The notes under the pieces are model-generated. The model did not search any database and was not told the origin of the DNA. It worked only from the letters and a program-made list of their open reading frames with translations. Positions 18,643 through 26,169 of a stretch of DNA of 64,000 nucleotides are shown here, in pieces. The first letter of the stretch is position 1, and each line of letters starts with the position of its first letter. The stretch lies in NCBI RefSeq assembly GCF_900104635.1, contig NZ_FNWC01000007.1, positions 1,215,421 through 1,279,420 on the forward strand, given 5' to 3'. The DNA comes from Coprococcus phoceensis. Lineage in GTDB: Bacteria; Bacillota; Clostridia; Lachnospirales; Lachnospiraceae. Made by a program: the position numbers and the translations under genes.

Positions 18643-19086
18643 TCACCCTGTTTTCACTCCGTTTTTATCATTTTCAATCGCTTTTGCACCGAATAACTTG
18701 ATTGACAACCGCTGAATCATCACCCTGCACCACTTTTTCGGTGAGTTGCGTCCGCATCCTGTCTCCCTCACTATATCCTCGTATGTCTTGCCCTTGATAT
18801 AGACTGCCTCAAGTGCGTCGTACTTGTACCCCTCACCTGCTGCCTCTGCATCCTCTTTGAGTGATGCAAGAGCCTGTTTGAGATGCTCGAACAGAATGAC
18901 CGTCTCTGCACGGCACTCTCTAACCGATTGCAGGAACGCTCTTTCTGCTGATATGTTGTATTTGCCTATATCCGGCACTTGAGAGGTCTCTGATACCGCC
19001 TCTTTGATGTACCGCTCCATTTCACGATAGTTTTCGAGATATAGCAGGGTTTTGTCAATGACTGTCTGCTCTTTTTCCTCTTTCAT
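18643..19086 (-). CDS. ArpU/RinA-like late transcription regulator
   Basis: 147 residues. The C-terminal half resembles a sigma-factor region 4 type helix-turn-helix: YKYDALEAVYIKGKTYEDIV, then RETGCGRNSPKKWCRVMIQR. Proteins of the ArpU and RinA families in Gram-positive phages activate late genes and sit as the last early gene before the packaging block, exactly as here. GAGGAAAAAGC precedes the ATG; the start overlaps the upstream gene by 32 bases. The terminator beyond it implies it acts on a separate late promoter near 18420-18520. Confidence 0.82.
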   Translation of the reverse strand: MKEEKEQTVIDKTLLYLENYREMERYIKEAVSETSQVPDIGKYNISAERAFLQSVRECRAETVILFEHLKQALASLKEDAEAAGEGYKYDALEAVYIKGKTYEDIVRETGCGRNSPKKWCRVMIQRLSIKLFGAKAIENDKNGVKTG

Positions 19087-19429
19087 GCTTTTTCCTCGCT
19101 TTCTGCTTTCTTCTCATAGGCAGACCGTGCATTTTACGCCAGTTATTCGTGTTTTGGCGATTTGTGCATCTTTGCGAATCGCACATTTTCATAATTGCCG
19201 TTTTTACCTGCTCCGCTGTGACACCCGTTTGCATGACTGCCTCGACGAACTGTTCTGCCGATGTTTCGACCTTGATTTCCGGTCTTTTATATTCCTTTTT
19301 TTCTGTAACGCCTTTGTTGACTGTCGCCCTGTCTGCTGCCTGTTCAATCATGCCCGAAATCTCATTTTCTGTCTTTCCGGCTTTTCTGAAATGCTCAATC
19401 ACATTTTTCACGATGCTCATAATTCCCAT
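19055..19429 (-). CDS. Uncharacterised prophage early protein
   Basis: 124 residues with GGAGG upstream of the ATG. The N-terminal 90 residues look helical and charged; the C-terminus is strongly basic with a repeated RK pattern (NWRKMHGLPMRRKQKARKKH), so nucleic acid binding is plausible. A pair of cysteines is too sparse for a clear zinc site. I do not recognise the family. The 3' end overlaps the ArpU-like gene by 32 bases, implying translational coupling. Confidence 0.65.
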   Translation of the reverse strand: MGIMSIVKNVIEHFRKAGKTENEISGMIEQAADRATVNKGVTEKKEYKRPEIKVETSAEQFVEAVMQTGVTAEQVKTAIMKMCDSQRCTNRQNTNNWRKMHGLPMRRKQKARKKHERGKRADSH

Positions 19430-19452
19430 ATTATCACGCTCCTCCTTTCCAT

Positions 19453-19881
19453 TTACGCAAAAGGGAGTTGTTCGTCAACGCCGTCCGGAATGTTCATGAA
19501 CCCGTCACCTGCATCCGTATAACCCGCATTTTGCTCCTGTTCTCCCGCTGCTTTCTTGCTTTCTGCAAATTCCTGTTCCTCAATCACAACGTCGGTCGTA
19601 TATACCTTTTGACCGTCTCTGTTGGTGTATGAGCCTGTCTGAATCCTGCCTGTTGCTGCAATTTTCGTTCCCTGTTTCAAATACTTCTCTGCAAATTCGC
19701 CATTTTTGCCGAATGCGACGCAAGATATAAAATCCGCTGACTGCTGCCCGTCTCTTGTACCTCTGCGGTCGACCGCCAGTGTGTACCGTGCCACGCACAT
19801 GGATTCCTGTGAACTGTTCTGCTGTGTGTATCTGACATTCGGGTCTCTCGTGAGCCTACCCATCAATATGACTTTGTTCAT
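19453..19881 (-). CDS. ssb: Single-stranded DNA-binding protein
   Basis: 142 residues. Begins MNKVILMGRLTRDPNVRYTQ, the standard SSB OB-fold start, continues CVARYTLAVDR, FISCVAFGKNGEFAEKYLKQ and GRIQTGSYTNRDGQ, and ends in the acidic hydrophobic tip DGVDEQLPFA used to recruit partner proteins. It would coat single-stranded DNA made by the HUH Rep of this prophage. It overlaps the small gene upstream by 26 bases. Confidence 0.96.
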   Translation of the reverse strand: MNKVILMGRLTRDPNVRYTQQNSSQESMCVARYTLAVDRRGTRDGQQSADFISCVAFGKNGEFAEKYLKQGTKIAATGRIQTGSYTNRDGQKVYTTDVVIEEQEFAESKKAAGEQEQNAGYTDAGDGFMNIPDGVDEQLPFA

Positions 19882-20008
19882 TCTCTTTTTTTGTCCTTTC
19901 TTGAATCAATCTCTCGTATAAACGCAAATCATCCGGCGGGATGTCGAGATTCCAGTCTCTCGCAAATTCTATCCCGCCGATGAACGCCTCTTTTTCTCTA
20001 TCAGTCAT
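19856..20008 (-). CDS. Small prophage protein, 50 residues
   Basis: Starts MTDREKEAFIGGIEFARDWN. The ATG at 20008 overlaps the stop of the upstream gene by eight bases and GCGGGAAA stands just before it, so translation is probably coupled. A longer frame exists upstream but it would run inside the preceding gene. The sequence is helical and acidic with a basic tail. Family not recognised; position next to SSB suggests a DNA-metabolism accessory. Confidence 0.6.
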   Translation of the reverse strand: MTDREKEAFIGGIEFARDWNLDIPPDDLRLYERLIQERTKKENEQSHIDG

Positions 20009-20579
20009 TTTCCCGCTGCATAACATATTCATTTTGCATTTTCTGCAATCTGACAAGTCCTTTTTTGAACTCAAGGTCATCACCATTCATGCACACATCG
20101 AATATTTTCTCATAGTCGACAATGTGTGTCTTGATGAACTCTGCCTCTGCTGCCGTCCTGCTCTCATTGATGAACATTCCCTTGACTGCCTCTTTTATCA
20201 TTTCACAATGGGTCTGTTCCTCCTCTGTCGTTGGAGGTGTGGTTGCAATCATTTTCTCATACGCATTGTCAATCGCTCCTGCAATGAGTTCTTTCCAACC
20301 CTTGCCCCGCTCTCCTAATAGCTGACATTCAATATCCTCGAAACGGTTTCCTTGCCCTGCTGCCGTGATTCTGATGTCCTTTTTGCCCTTTGCTGCAATC
20401 AGAATCAAATCGTCGTCGTATGCCTCCATGTAATAGTCAAATTTCGCATCAAAATTCGCATTCGGATTGATGATAATTTCCGGTTGACTGCTGCCCTCTG
20501 TCTGAATGCTCACGCCGATGTATTTCGCATCTGTTGCCTTTGCATTGATAAATATTGCTTTTAATTCGCTTTTGTTCAT
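20001..20579 (-). CDS. Uncharacterised early protein
   Basis: 192 residues. N-terminal half predicted alpha/beta (IGVSIQTEGSSQPEIIINPN, YYMEAYDDDLILIAAKGKKD), C-terminal half helical. No metal or nucleotide motif seen. It lies between SSB and a MazF-like gene and overlaps the latter by four bases (ATGA), so they are probably co-translated. The family is common in Gram-positive prophages as far as I recall, but I can give no function. Confidence 0.65.
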   Translation of the reverse strand: MNKSELKAIFINAKATDAKYIGVSIQTEGSSQPEIIINPNANFDAKFDYYMEAYDDDLILIAAKGKKDIRITAAGQGNRFEDIECQLLGERGKGWKELIAGAIDNAYEKMIATTPPTTEEEQTHCEMIKEAVKGMFINESRTAAEAEFIKTHIVDYEKIFDVCMNGDDLEFKKGLVRLQKMQNEYVMQREND

Positions 20580-21187
20580 GCTGCTCCTCCATTCACTAAT
20601 CTGTTGAGTAACTGTTCATACATGGTCTTGTATGTGTCTCTTTCTGTCTGTAATCTGATTGTGTCCTCTGTCTTTTCCATGTTTGCAATCTTCTTGTTTT
20701 CCTCAACATAGACTGCTGCATCCTGTTCAATCTCTGCGATTGCGTCCTCATGCTCCTGCTGCAACATCTCAATTTCTTTCTTGAGACTGTCGATTTCCTC
20801 CTGCTGCTCTTTGATTGTCTCATTGTATTTCTTTGAGGTTTTCATGTTGCCGTCAAGCTGCAAGGAAATCATGAGAGCAATGTCGATGTTCTCCATTTCC
20901 TTGTCTGTACACTCTCCGATGTATGTTCCTACACGCTCCGTTGATACCGAATAGACCTGCTCACACAATACCGTGCTGATTCTCCCTGTTGACCTCACTG
21001 TCACATGTGTCGGGAGGTCTGTTTTCGGTTGTGTCGTCATATATACGATTTCAACAACATTGCTGTTCTCATTGTTCTTGTTGTTGCTCACAACTACCGC
21101 CGGACGGTCGGAGTGCTGTTCGCTCCCGTTGTAGGATGCCCCCCCTCTGCTGATATAGAACATTTCGCCTCTTTTGATGTCATTCAT
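20576..21187 (-). CDS. MazF/PemK-type protein with long C-terminal coiled coil
   Basis: 203 residues. Residues 1-115 follow the MazF/PemK toxin fold: GEMFYISRGGASYNGSEQ, then RPAVVVSNNKNNENSNVVEI and STVLCEQVYSVSTERV. The typical toxin is about 110 residues; here an extra 85-residue coiled coil (NETIKEQQEEIDSLKKEIEM and on) is added. MazF enzymes are RNA endonucleases kept inactive by a cognate antitoxin. No antitoxin-like gene (MazE or PemI) lies on either side. The coiled coil may act in place of an antitoxin or oligomerise the protein; both are inference. Confidence 0.82.
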   Translation of the reverse strand: MNDIKRGEMFYISRGGASYNGSEQHSDRPAVVVSNNKNNENSNVVEIVYMTTQPKTDLPTHVTVRSTGRISTVLCEQVYSVSTERVGTYIGECTDKEMENIDIALMISLQLDGNMKTSKKYNETIKEQQEEIDSLKKEIEMLQQEHEDAIAEIEQDAAVYVEENKKIANMEKTEDTIRLQTERDTYKTMYEQLLNRLVNGGAA

Positions 21188-21193
21188 TGATTT

Positions 21194-21529
21194 TTACCTC
21201 CTGCATTCAATATTTTCATTTTCTGAAATCGTTTCATTGTCAACGATATACTTTGCAAGTTCTCTTTCGTCCATCAAATCATCACGAGTGTCCCCTGTTG
21301 CGATGATTTTTCCTAATTGCCCGAACCCGATTGCAATGTCGCATCGTATTCCGTCCATTGTGTAGTTTCCCGGAACATACTTGATAACCATTGATTCAGT
21401 CACAACCTGTGCTTTTGATGTGTGTAAATCTGCAATAACCGGAGTGCAATCCCTTAATATCATATAGAGCCACTCCGCTCTCTTTCTTGCCTCGTCTCTT
21501 GTCTTTACTCTGACATATACTGTTTTCAC
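21194..21529 (-). CDS. Uncharacterised small early protein
   Basis: 111 residues, starting MKTVYVRVKTRDEARKRAEW. Alternating strand and helix pattern, no cysteines of note, ends in a charged helix. The ATG has a modest GGAGGAAATAAGTG context. It stands alone in its family for me. The following 70 bases before the ParB-like gene hold no gene. Confidence 0.65.
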   Translation of the reverse strand: MKTVYVRVKTRDEARKRAEWLYMILRDCTPVIADLHTSKAQVVTESMVIKYVPGNYTMDGIRCDIAIGFGQLGKIIATGDTRDDLMDERELAKYIVDNETISENENIECRR

Positions 21530-21599
21530 TTATTTCCTCCAATTCTTCAATCTGTATTTGATGATATATACAATCTGCATCAAATACGGGTGTCTCTGT

Positions 21600-22931
21600 T
21601 TATAACTCATGTTCCTCACCGTCTTTCATGAGTTTGGTTGCCATGATGCAATATCCGTCCTCAATTCCTGTGTAGTCCTCAAGGATATATGTCACAAGCA
21701 CTCTGACCGTGCGTCCGGTGTTCTTTCCGTCTGCAAATTCCATCATTTCGAGGATGTCGCCTTTTTTATATCCTCTGTCATTCTTTCGGAGTTCAAATGT
21801 CTTGATTCCGTTTGCCACATCATCGAAATAAGACTTTGCAAGGCGTATCTGATGCACTTTCTGTCCGGTCTCCTGTGTGTCTGATGGGAGGTTCTGCATC
21901 TTCTCCTCCTGCTCCATCTCACGGAGTTTTTTCTTTGTCTCACGGTCGATTGCATCCTGTTCCTCTGAATATCTCTGCTCGTCGGTCTTGTATGCCTCTG
22001 TACGGTTCTTGTACTGGTCGCATGAGGTGCATGTTCCGGTTTTTACGTTGCATGTCTCATATTCGGTGCAGGAATAACAGATTGATGTGATTCCCTCCGG
22101 ATGCGGTGTCTCATAATCGTCGCCCGCTCTCACTTCCGGCGTGTTCATGCCGTTTTCTGTCTCTGTGTCGGATTCTGACACCTGCTGCCCTGCTGCCTTT
22201 TCTGCTTTCATATCTTTCACATCTTTGTGTGTGAGTTCTCCGGTCTCTGTGAATTTCCCCAGTGCCTCCCGCTGCTCGTCTGCTGTCATACCGCTCAATT
22301 CATAAGCTGCGGAAAATGTGAGGCGTTCTCCCTTGAGTTCCTCTTTCCATTCCGGAATCAGATTGTTGTTGACTGCCTCAATTTGTGCAATCTTTGTTTT
22401 GCTCACATGCAGCATTGAGGAAATCACATCCCTCAATCGTCCGGATTGCAGGTCATATCCCTTGATTTTCTTTCCCGCTGCTTTCATGCGTTCAAGAGAT
22501 GCCTTGAGGCGTGTTTCCTCCTCAATCATGTCGGAGGTCGTCTTTGTACGGTATGCGTTCGCAATTATGATTTCAACCTGCTCCTCGTCGTTATCCTGTG
22601 GCGTTGTCAATTTACTGGTTGCAAGTTCAAATTCTTTATATCCCTTTGACACAAGGTACTTGAGAGCCTCCCACCGTCTTTCACCTGCTACGATTCTATA
22701 TTCGCCCTTGTCGCATGGTGCATATACAAGTTCAAGGTTCTGTTTCAACCCATACATGAGGATGTCTCCTGCCAGTTCCTCAATCTGCTCTACACTGTAA
22801 AAATTCATATCGTTCCGGTACATCTTGAAAATTGAAATGTCCTTTGTCCGGAATCTCGCTCTCGGAGATTCATCAATCCCCGCTTTGCTGTTCTTGTTGA
22901 GTGCGTCTTTCACGCTGAATCCTGCTGCCAT
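21600..22931 (-). CDS. ParB-type protein fused to a DUF3850 (ASCH-like) domain
   Basis: 443 residues. Residues 50-200 are ParB-like: FYSVEQIEELAGDILMYGLK, then VYAPCDKGEYRIVAGERRWE, and a helix-turn-helix at about 155-185 (MLHVSKTKIAQIEAVNNNLI). Residues 283-305 hold a cysteine cluster (CYSC..CNVKTGTCTSCDQY) likely to bind zinc. Residues 358-440 match DUF3850: VHQIRLAKSYFDDVANGIKT, then ELRKNDRGYKKGD and TYILEDYTGIEDGYCIM. ParB proteins load at parS and work with ParA, encoded three genes upstream; DUF3850 is thought to be RNA-binding related to ASCH. The fusion is unusual for a classical partition protein. Confidence 0.85.
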   Translation of the reverse strand: MAAGFSVKDALNKNSKAGIDESPRARFRTKDISIFKMYRNDMNFYSVEQIEELAGDILMYGLKQNLELVYAPCDKGEYRIVAGERRWEALKYLVSKGYKEFELATSKLTTPQDNDEEQVEIIIANAYRTKTTSDMIEEETRLKASLERMKAAGKKIKGYDLQSGRLRDVISSMLHVSKTKIAQIEAVNNNLIPEWKEELKGERLTFSAAYELSGMTADEQREALGKFTETGELTHKDVKDMKAEKAAGQQVSESDTETENGMNTPEVRAGDDYETPHPEGITSICYSCTEYETCNVKTGTCTSCDQYKNRTEAYKTDEQRYSEEQDAIDRETKKKLREMEQEEKMQNLPSDTQETGQKVHQIRLAKSYFDDVANGIKTFELRKNDRGYKKGDILEMMEFADGKNTGRTVRVLVTYILEDYTGIEDGYCIMATKLMKDGEEHEL

Positions 22932-22949
22932 CTGTTCAACCTCCTGTTA

Positions 22950-23345
22950 TTACTCTGTGAGTTTCTGTTTCTTTGTCTCTGTACGTTCGACGTTGATTTC
23001 ACCCTTTGCATTCTGTGAAATTGATGCTTTGACCCCCCCTCGGAGGTTCAATGTGACTTTCGCAAGTCCTCCGGTGTAAATCTCCTCGACTGCTGCCTTT
23101 AAGATGTTCACGATGCCCTCACCGCATCTCTTGTCCGGTGCTGCGTTCTCTCCAAACAAGGCAGACACATTCATCATTGCCTTTTCTTTCCTCTGTTTCT
23201 CTTTCTGATACTCGACCGCCTCGGTGCAGTTACATGTCATTGTTGCCTGTTCCTCTGCTTGTGCTGCTGTCAGTTTTTCATCTGCCTCAATCTGCGTCAT
23301 CTGACCGCAGAATCTGCATTTTGCTGTTTTCACGATGTTTCCCAT
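22950..23345 (-). CDS. Small zinc-finger protein of the prophage
   Basis: 131 residues from the ATG at 23345, chosen because GAGAGGAAAGCAC precedes it; a longer reading would overlap the methylase gene. Two cysteine pairs (CRFCGQ and CNC) near residues 9-38 suggest a zinc site. The C-terminal half is beta-rich (LAKVTLNLRGGVKASISQNA) . Family unknown to me. It lies between the methylase and the ParB-like gene. Confidence 0.68.
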   Translation of the reverse strand: MGNIVKTAKCRFCGQMTQIEADEKLTAAQAEEQATMTCNCTEAVEYQKEKQRKEKAMMNVSALFGENAAPDKRCGEGIVNILKAAVEEIYTGGLAKVTLNLRGGVKASISQNAKGEINVERTETKKQKLTE

Positions 23346-23367
23346 GTGCTTTCCTCTCTTTCCGGTC

Positions 23368-24351
23368 TCATGCGACCTCATGCAAAATTATTTTTCTGAA
23401 TATGCTCTCGAATATTGGAACGGCGATGCTGTTTCCTGCTTGGTCGTATAATGCTTTGTAATACTTGCCGTTTCTTTCCTGTACTGCTTTCGCCCTGTCA
23501 AAATCCTCGTCCGTGTACCCCATCAATCGCCAACACTCACGCTCGGTCAAATAACGATAGCGTCCACCGCCTCGGTCAATGACTTGTGCAGGTGTCCGGT
23601 CTTGTCTTGTTGTGATGGTATATGCACAATCTGTGATAACCGTTGCCCTGCGGATGCCCTTTTCTCCGATACACGCAAGGACGGACGGTTGCGTCACATC
23701 GTAGACATCCGGAACACTTGCATCATCCTCAAGAAATTCCTGCAAGTTTCGCATCGGTGTTCTTATAAGGTCATCGAACTCAAATCTTTCTCCATTCAGA
23801 ACAGAAACCGTGAACACTCGCTCTCTTGCCTGTGGCAATCCGAACTCTCTTGCATCCAGTGTCTCGAAATTATTCGTATATCCTAACCGCTCCATTTCAA
23901 CCATGTATCTGTCAAAATTCGGTCTCATGTACTTTGATTTCACATTCTTCACATTTTCCCATATTACATAACGAGGTCGCCATTCGCCCATGTTCTCAAT
24001 GATATGTATTGTCTCCCACATGAGGGAGGAACGTGTTCCGCTCCCCTCGTCTGAACCTTTTCCTCTGTTGATTCTGCCCTCGCCTGTGGCTTTTCCTTGA
24101 TGCCCTGCAATGCTCATATCTTGACAGGGCGAACCGTGAATCAGAATGTCCGGTTTCAGATTCCATCCGGCAACCGTTTGTGTTTTATATGCCAATTCCT
24201 CACGGAACATTGAATTGTACGAACGCACCGCCTTTTCATTGATTTCCACATAGTCGATTGCTTTCGTTGGAATGTTCAAATTTCTCAAGGCACATCGAGG
24301 CGACCCAATTCCTCCGAACAATTCAAGGATTTGTATTGTCTCGTTTTCCAT
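23368..24351 (-). CDS. DNA (cytosine-5) methyltransferase
   Basis: 327 residues. Motif I is LFGGIGSPRCALRNL (11-25), the catalytic motif IV is GSPCQDMSIAG with Cys76, and motif VI is WENVKNV. Motif VIII appears as a QARERVF string and motif X as a C-terminal ...YDQAGNSIAVPIFE region. There is no restriction enzyme partner nearby, so it is probably an orphan phage methylase protecting viral DNA or altering regulation. The variable region between about 180 and 260 would set the target, which cannot be read from sequence. Confidence 0.93.
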   Translation of the reverse strand: MENETIQILELFGGIGSPRCALRNLNIPTKAIDYVEINEKAVRSYNSMFREELAYKTQTVAGWNLKPDILIHGSPCQDMSIAGHQGKATGEGRINRGKGSDEGSGTRSSLMWETIHIIENMGEWRPRYVIWENVKNVKSKYMRPNFDRYMVEMERLGYTNNFETLDAREFGLPQARERVFTVSVLNGERFEFDDLIRTPMRNLQEFLEDDASVPDVYDVTQPSVLACIGEKGIRRATVITDCAYTITTRQDRTPAQVIDRGGGRYRYLTERECWRLMGYTDEDFDRAKAVQERNGKYYKALYDQAGNSIAVPIFESIFRKIILHEVA

Positions 24352-24354
24352 GCC

Positions 24355-25134
24355 TTACCCCTCCATTTCCTTGAGCAACTCATGCACAACGCATCTGTAA
24401 TCTTGAGACACAATCCCACGCTTTGAAAATTTCGGGAGCGGTATCATTGCTGTTGTGGATTTCTCTGCGATGATGGAACGGCGAATCGGCGTGACAAACA
24501 TGTCAAATCCGGATTCTGCTTTCAACCATTCCTCAACCTCAAGAGAGGTCTTGTTTTTCTGTCGCATTGTCATGAGTGCCTTGATTCTCAAATCCGGATT
24601 GATGTCTCTCAAGTCCTCAATCTGTTCCTCAAGGTTCTGCAATGCCTCGATTTCATATCCTCCGACCTTTACCGGAGCGATGACGAGTTCTGCTGCAATC
24701 AGAATATTGATGACTACCATGTCAAGCAGTCGACCACAATCACAAATGCAATAATCGTATGCATCGGAGACCTCCTCCAACGCCTCACGCATCCTTGTGA
24801 CTTGATTGTCCTCCGACTTGAGCAGCAGATTCATGTCCGTTTTCATGAGATAGCCGTTCGCCGGAATGATGTCAACGTGTGAGTATTCCGTCGGGCGAAT
24901 CAAATCACCCGTTTTGTATGTACCGCCGACACATTCATGTTTCTCAAGCAGCTCACTCATTCCGATTCCGTCCGGTTCAAATACCCCGAACGTCTTTGAT
25001 GTATCGCCTTGCGGGTCTCCGTCTAACACAAGCACTCTCTTTCCCTGCTCCTCGCCCAACATATAGGCGATTGAATCGGATGTCGTCGTTTTTCCGATTC
25101 CTCCCTTTGGTGACATTACTGCAATAATTCTCAT
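24355..25134 (-). CDS. ParA-family partition ATPase
   Basis: 259 residues. Deviant Walker A SPKGGIGKTTTS at 8-19, then LVLDGDPQGDTSKTFG (A' motif) and CDCGRLLDMVVINILIAAEL (Walker B region). Such ATPases segregate low-copy plasmids and some plasmid-like prophages together with ParB, whose gene lies 1.4 kb downstream in the same operon. The leader holds a tandem ATAACAGG direct repeat directly upstream, with the second copy merging into the ribosome binding site. Confidence 0.93.
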   Translation of the reverse strand: MRIIAVMSPKGGIGKTTTSDSIAYMLGEEQGKRVLVLDGDPQGDTSKTFGVFEPDGIGMSELLEKHECVGGTYKTGDLIRPTEYSHVDIIPANGYLMKTDMNLLLKSEDNQVTRMREALEEVSDAYDYCICDCGRLLDMVVINILIAAELVIAPVKVGGYEIEALQNLEEQIEDLRDINPDLRIKALMTMRQKNKTSLEVEEWLKAESGFDMFVTPIRRSIIAEKSTTAMIPLPKFSKRGIVSQDYRCVVHELLKEMEG

Positions 25135-25165
25135 GTTGTTTCCTCCTGTTATCCTGTTATATTTT

Positions 25166-25285
25166 TTAGTCCATAAATTCGGACGCTATATCGACCGCAA
25201 CTGCTGCCACGAATAAAATCACCGCAAGAAATACCATCGCAAGCATGACAACCGCTGCAATACCTAACGCAATCAATACTTTCAT
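25166..25285 (-). CDS. Small single-pass membrane protein, 39 residues
   Basis: A 40-codon frame from ATG at 25285 with GAGGAGAAAAGCG as ribosome binding site, ending TAA at 25166. The protein starts MKVLIALGIAAVVMLAMVFL and is almost one membrane helix with a short acidic tail (DIASEFMD). It is between the VRR-NUC gene and ParA in the operon. Too short for family assignment; membrane location is the only safe statement. Confidence 0.72.
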   Translation of the reverse strand: MKVLIALGIAAVVMLAMVFLAVILFVAAVAVDIASEFMD

Positions 25286-25296
25286 CGCTTTTCTCC

Positions 25297-25749
25297 TCAA
25301 TTCTTGATTTTCCCGTCCTTGAGGATGCTGTTGTTCGGGATGCTCATGTTCAGATTTCTCTCCATATGTACCGCATCCGACAAATTCAGATATTCCTCAA
25401 TGACCTTGATTGCCTCCTCTGCTGAATAGCAGGTTGCAACAAAATGTCCGGCTGCTGCCATATCCGCAAGGAACTCTTTTTGCGTGTCCTGCTGTCTGTT
25501 GTTCCCGAATTTCATTTCAACGAATAACCCGCAGTATGAGCCTTTCGGATATGGGAGGCACAAATCAGAAACACCCGCTTTGACACCCATCTGTTTGAAT
25601 TTGACTGCCTCCTGCTTGTTTCGACTTCCTCCGTTTGGTACATGGAACAACCACTTTAATTCCGGATAACGGCTCATGTTCCATCCCGCCCATGACACGA
25701 CGTTGATTTGCTCCGTATCCTCACTTCTCTTTGCATATCTCATGTTCAT
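25297..25749 (-). CDS. VRR-NUC domain nuclease
   Basis: 150 residues from ATG at 25749, where GAGGAGG lies nine bases upstream; earlier starts would lie inside a small upstream gene. The VRR-NUC core reads WLFHVPNGGSRNKQEAVKFK, MGVKAGVSDLCLPYP, then LFVEMKFGNNRQQDTQKEFL with the catalytic-type D, ExK triad. Proteins of this type in phages process branched or flap DNA. The 3' neighbour is a small membrane protein. Confidence 0.9.
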   Translation of the reverse strand: MNMRYAKRSEDTEQINVVSWAGWNMSRYPELKWLFHVPNGGSRNKQEAVKFKQMGVKAGVSDLCLPYPKGSYCGLFVEMKFGNNRQQDTQKEFLADMAAAGHFVATCYSAEEAIKVIEEYLNLSDAVHMERNLNMSIPNNSILKDGKIKN

Positions 25750-25864
25750 TCGCTTTCGCCTCCTCTTTGCACATGTCATAATATTCGCAGAACAGACATA
25801 CATGTTTGCAGTCCTTGACCTTGAGCATGTATCTGATTCTTTCAATGATTTCTCCTGCCCTCAC
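25721..25864 (-). CDS. Small cysteine-rich protein, 47 residues
   Basis: GTG start at 25864 overlaps the stop of the upstream gene (AGGTGA) with GGAGG ten bases before it; stop TGA at 25721, overlapping the VRR-NUC start by 29 bases. Sequence includes CKHVCLFCEYYDMC, four cysteines in 14 residues plus one further on, fitting a small zinc or iron site. Dense packing with neighbours supports that it is real. Function unknown. Confidence 0.68.
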   Translation of the reverse strand: MRAGEIIERIRYMLKVKDCKHVCLFCEYYDMCKEEAKANEHEICKEK

Positions 25865-26169
25865 CTGTCCTGTTCCTCCATTTCTAAAACCATATAGGCA
25901 TGAATAAAAATGGTTTTCTTTTTCCTGCCGAACTCGTCACGCCCTCCGGACTGCTCCTGCATCCCTGTGATGCTTTTCTTTGCCTCCCACCATCGGCGGG
26001 TCTTTCCCTCTCTCGGAATCGGCTTGAAATACACCTTGACCGTGCTTTTCGTGATTGCAAACTGTTCTTTGCTGATTTGCAGGATGTCATCGAATCCCGC
26101 TGCCTTGACTGCTGCCTCGGCTTTTCTGAAATACCTGTCTTTTGATTCCGGTCGCCAGTCAAAACTCAT
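25861..26169 (-). CDS. Uncharacterised early protein, 102 residues
   Basis: Begins MSFDWRPESKDRYFRKAEAA. Basic, with strands around KSTVKVYFKPI and a GGRDEFGRKKKT turn. Its ATG overlaps the stop of the lytic transglycosylase gene by four bases. The pattern (small basic alpha/beta) is compatible with nucleic acid binding. Not recognised. Confidence 0.65.
   Translation of the reverse strand: MSFDWRPESKDRYFRKAEAAVKAAGFDDILQISKEQFAITKSTVKVYFKPIPREGKTRRWWEAKKSITGMQEQSGGRDEFGRKKKTIFIHAYMVLEMEEQDR

Noticed and set aside
23368-24351. A full restriction-modification system around the cytosine methylase
   Set aside because: Neighbours are ParA, a zinc-finger protein and a ParB-like gene; no restriction endonuclease fold is visible except the VRR-NUC and HNH proteins, which fit phage roles.
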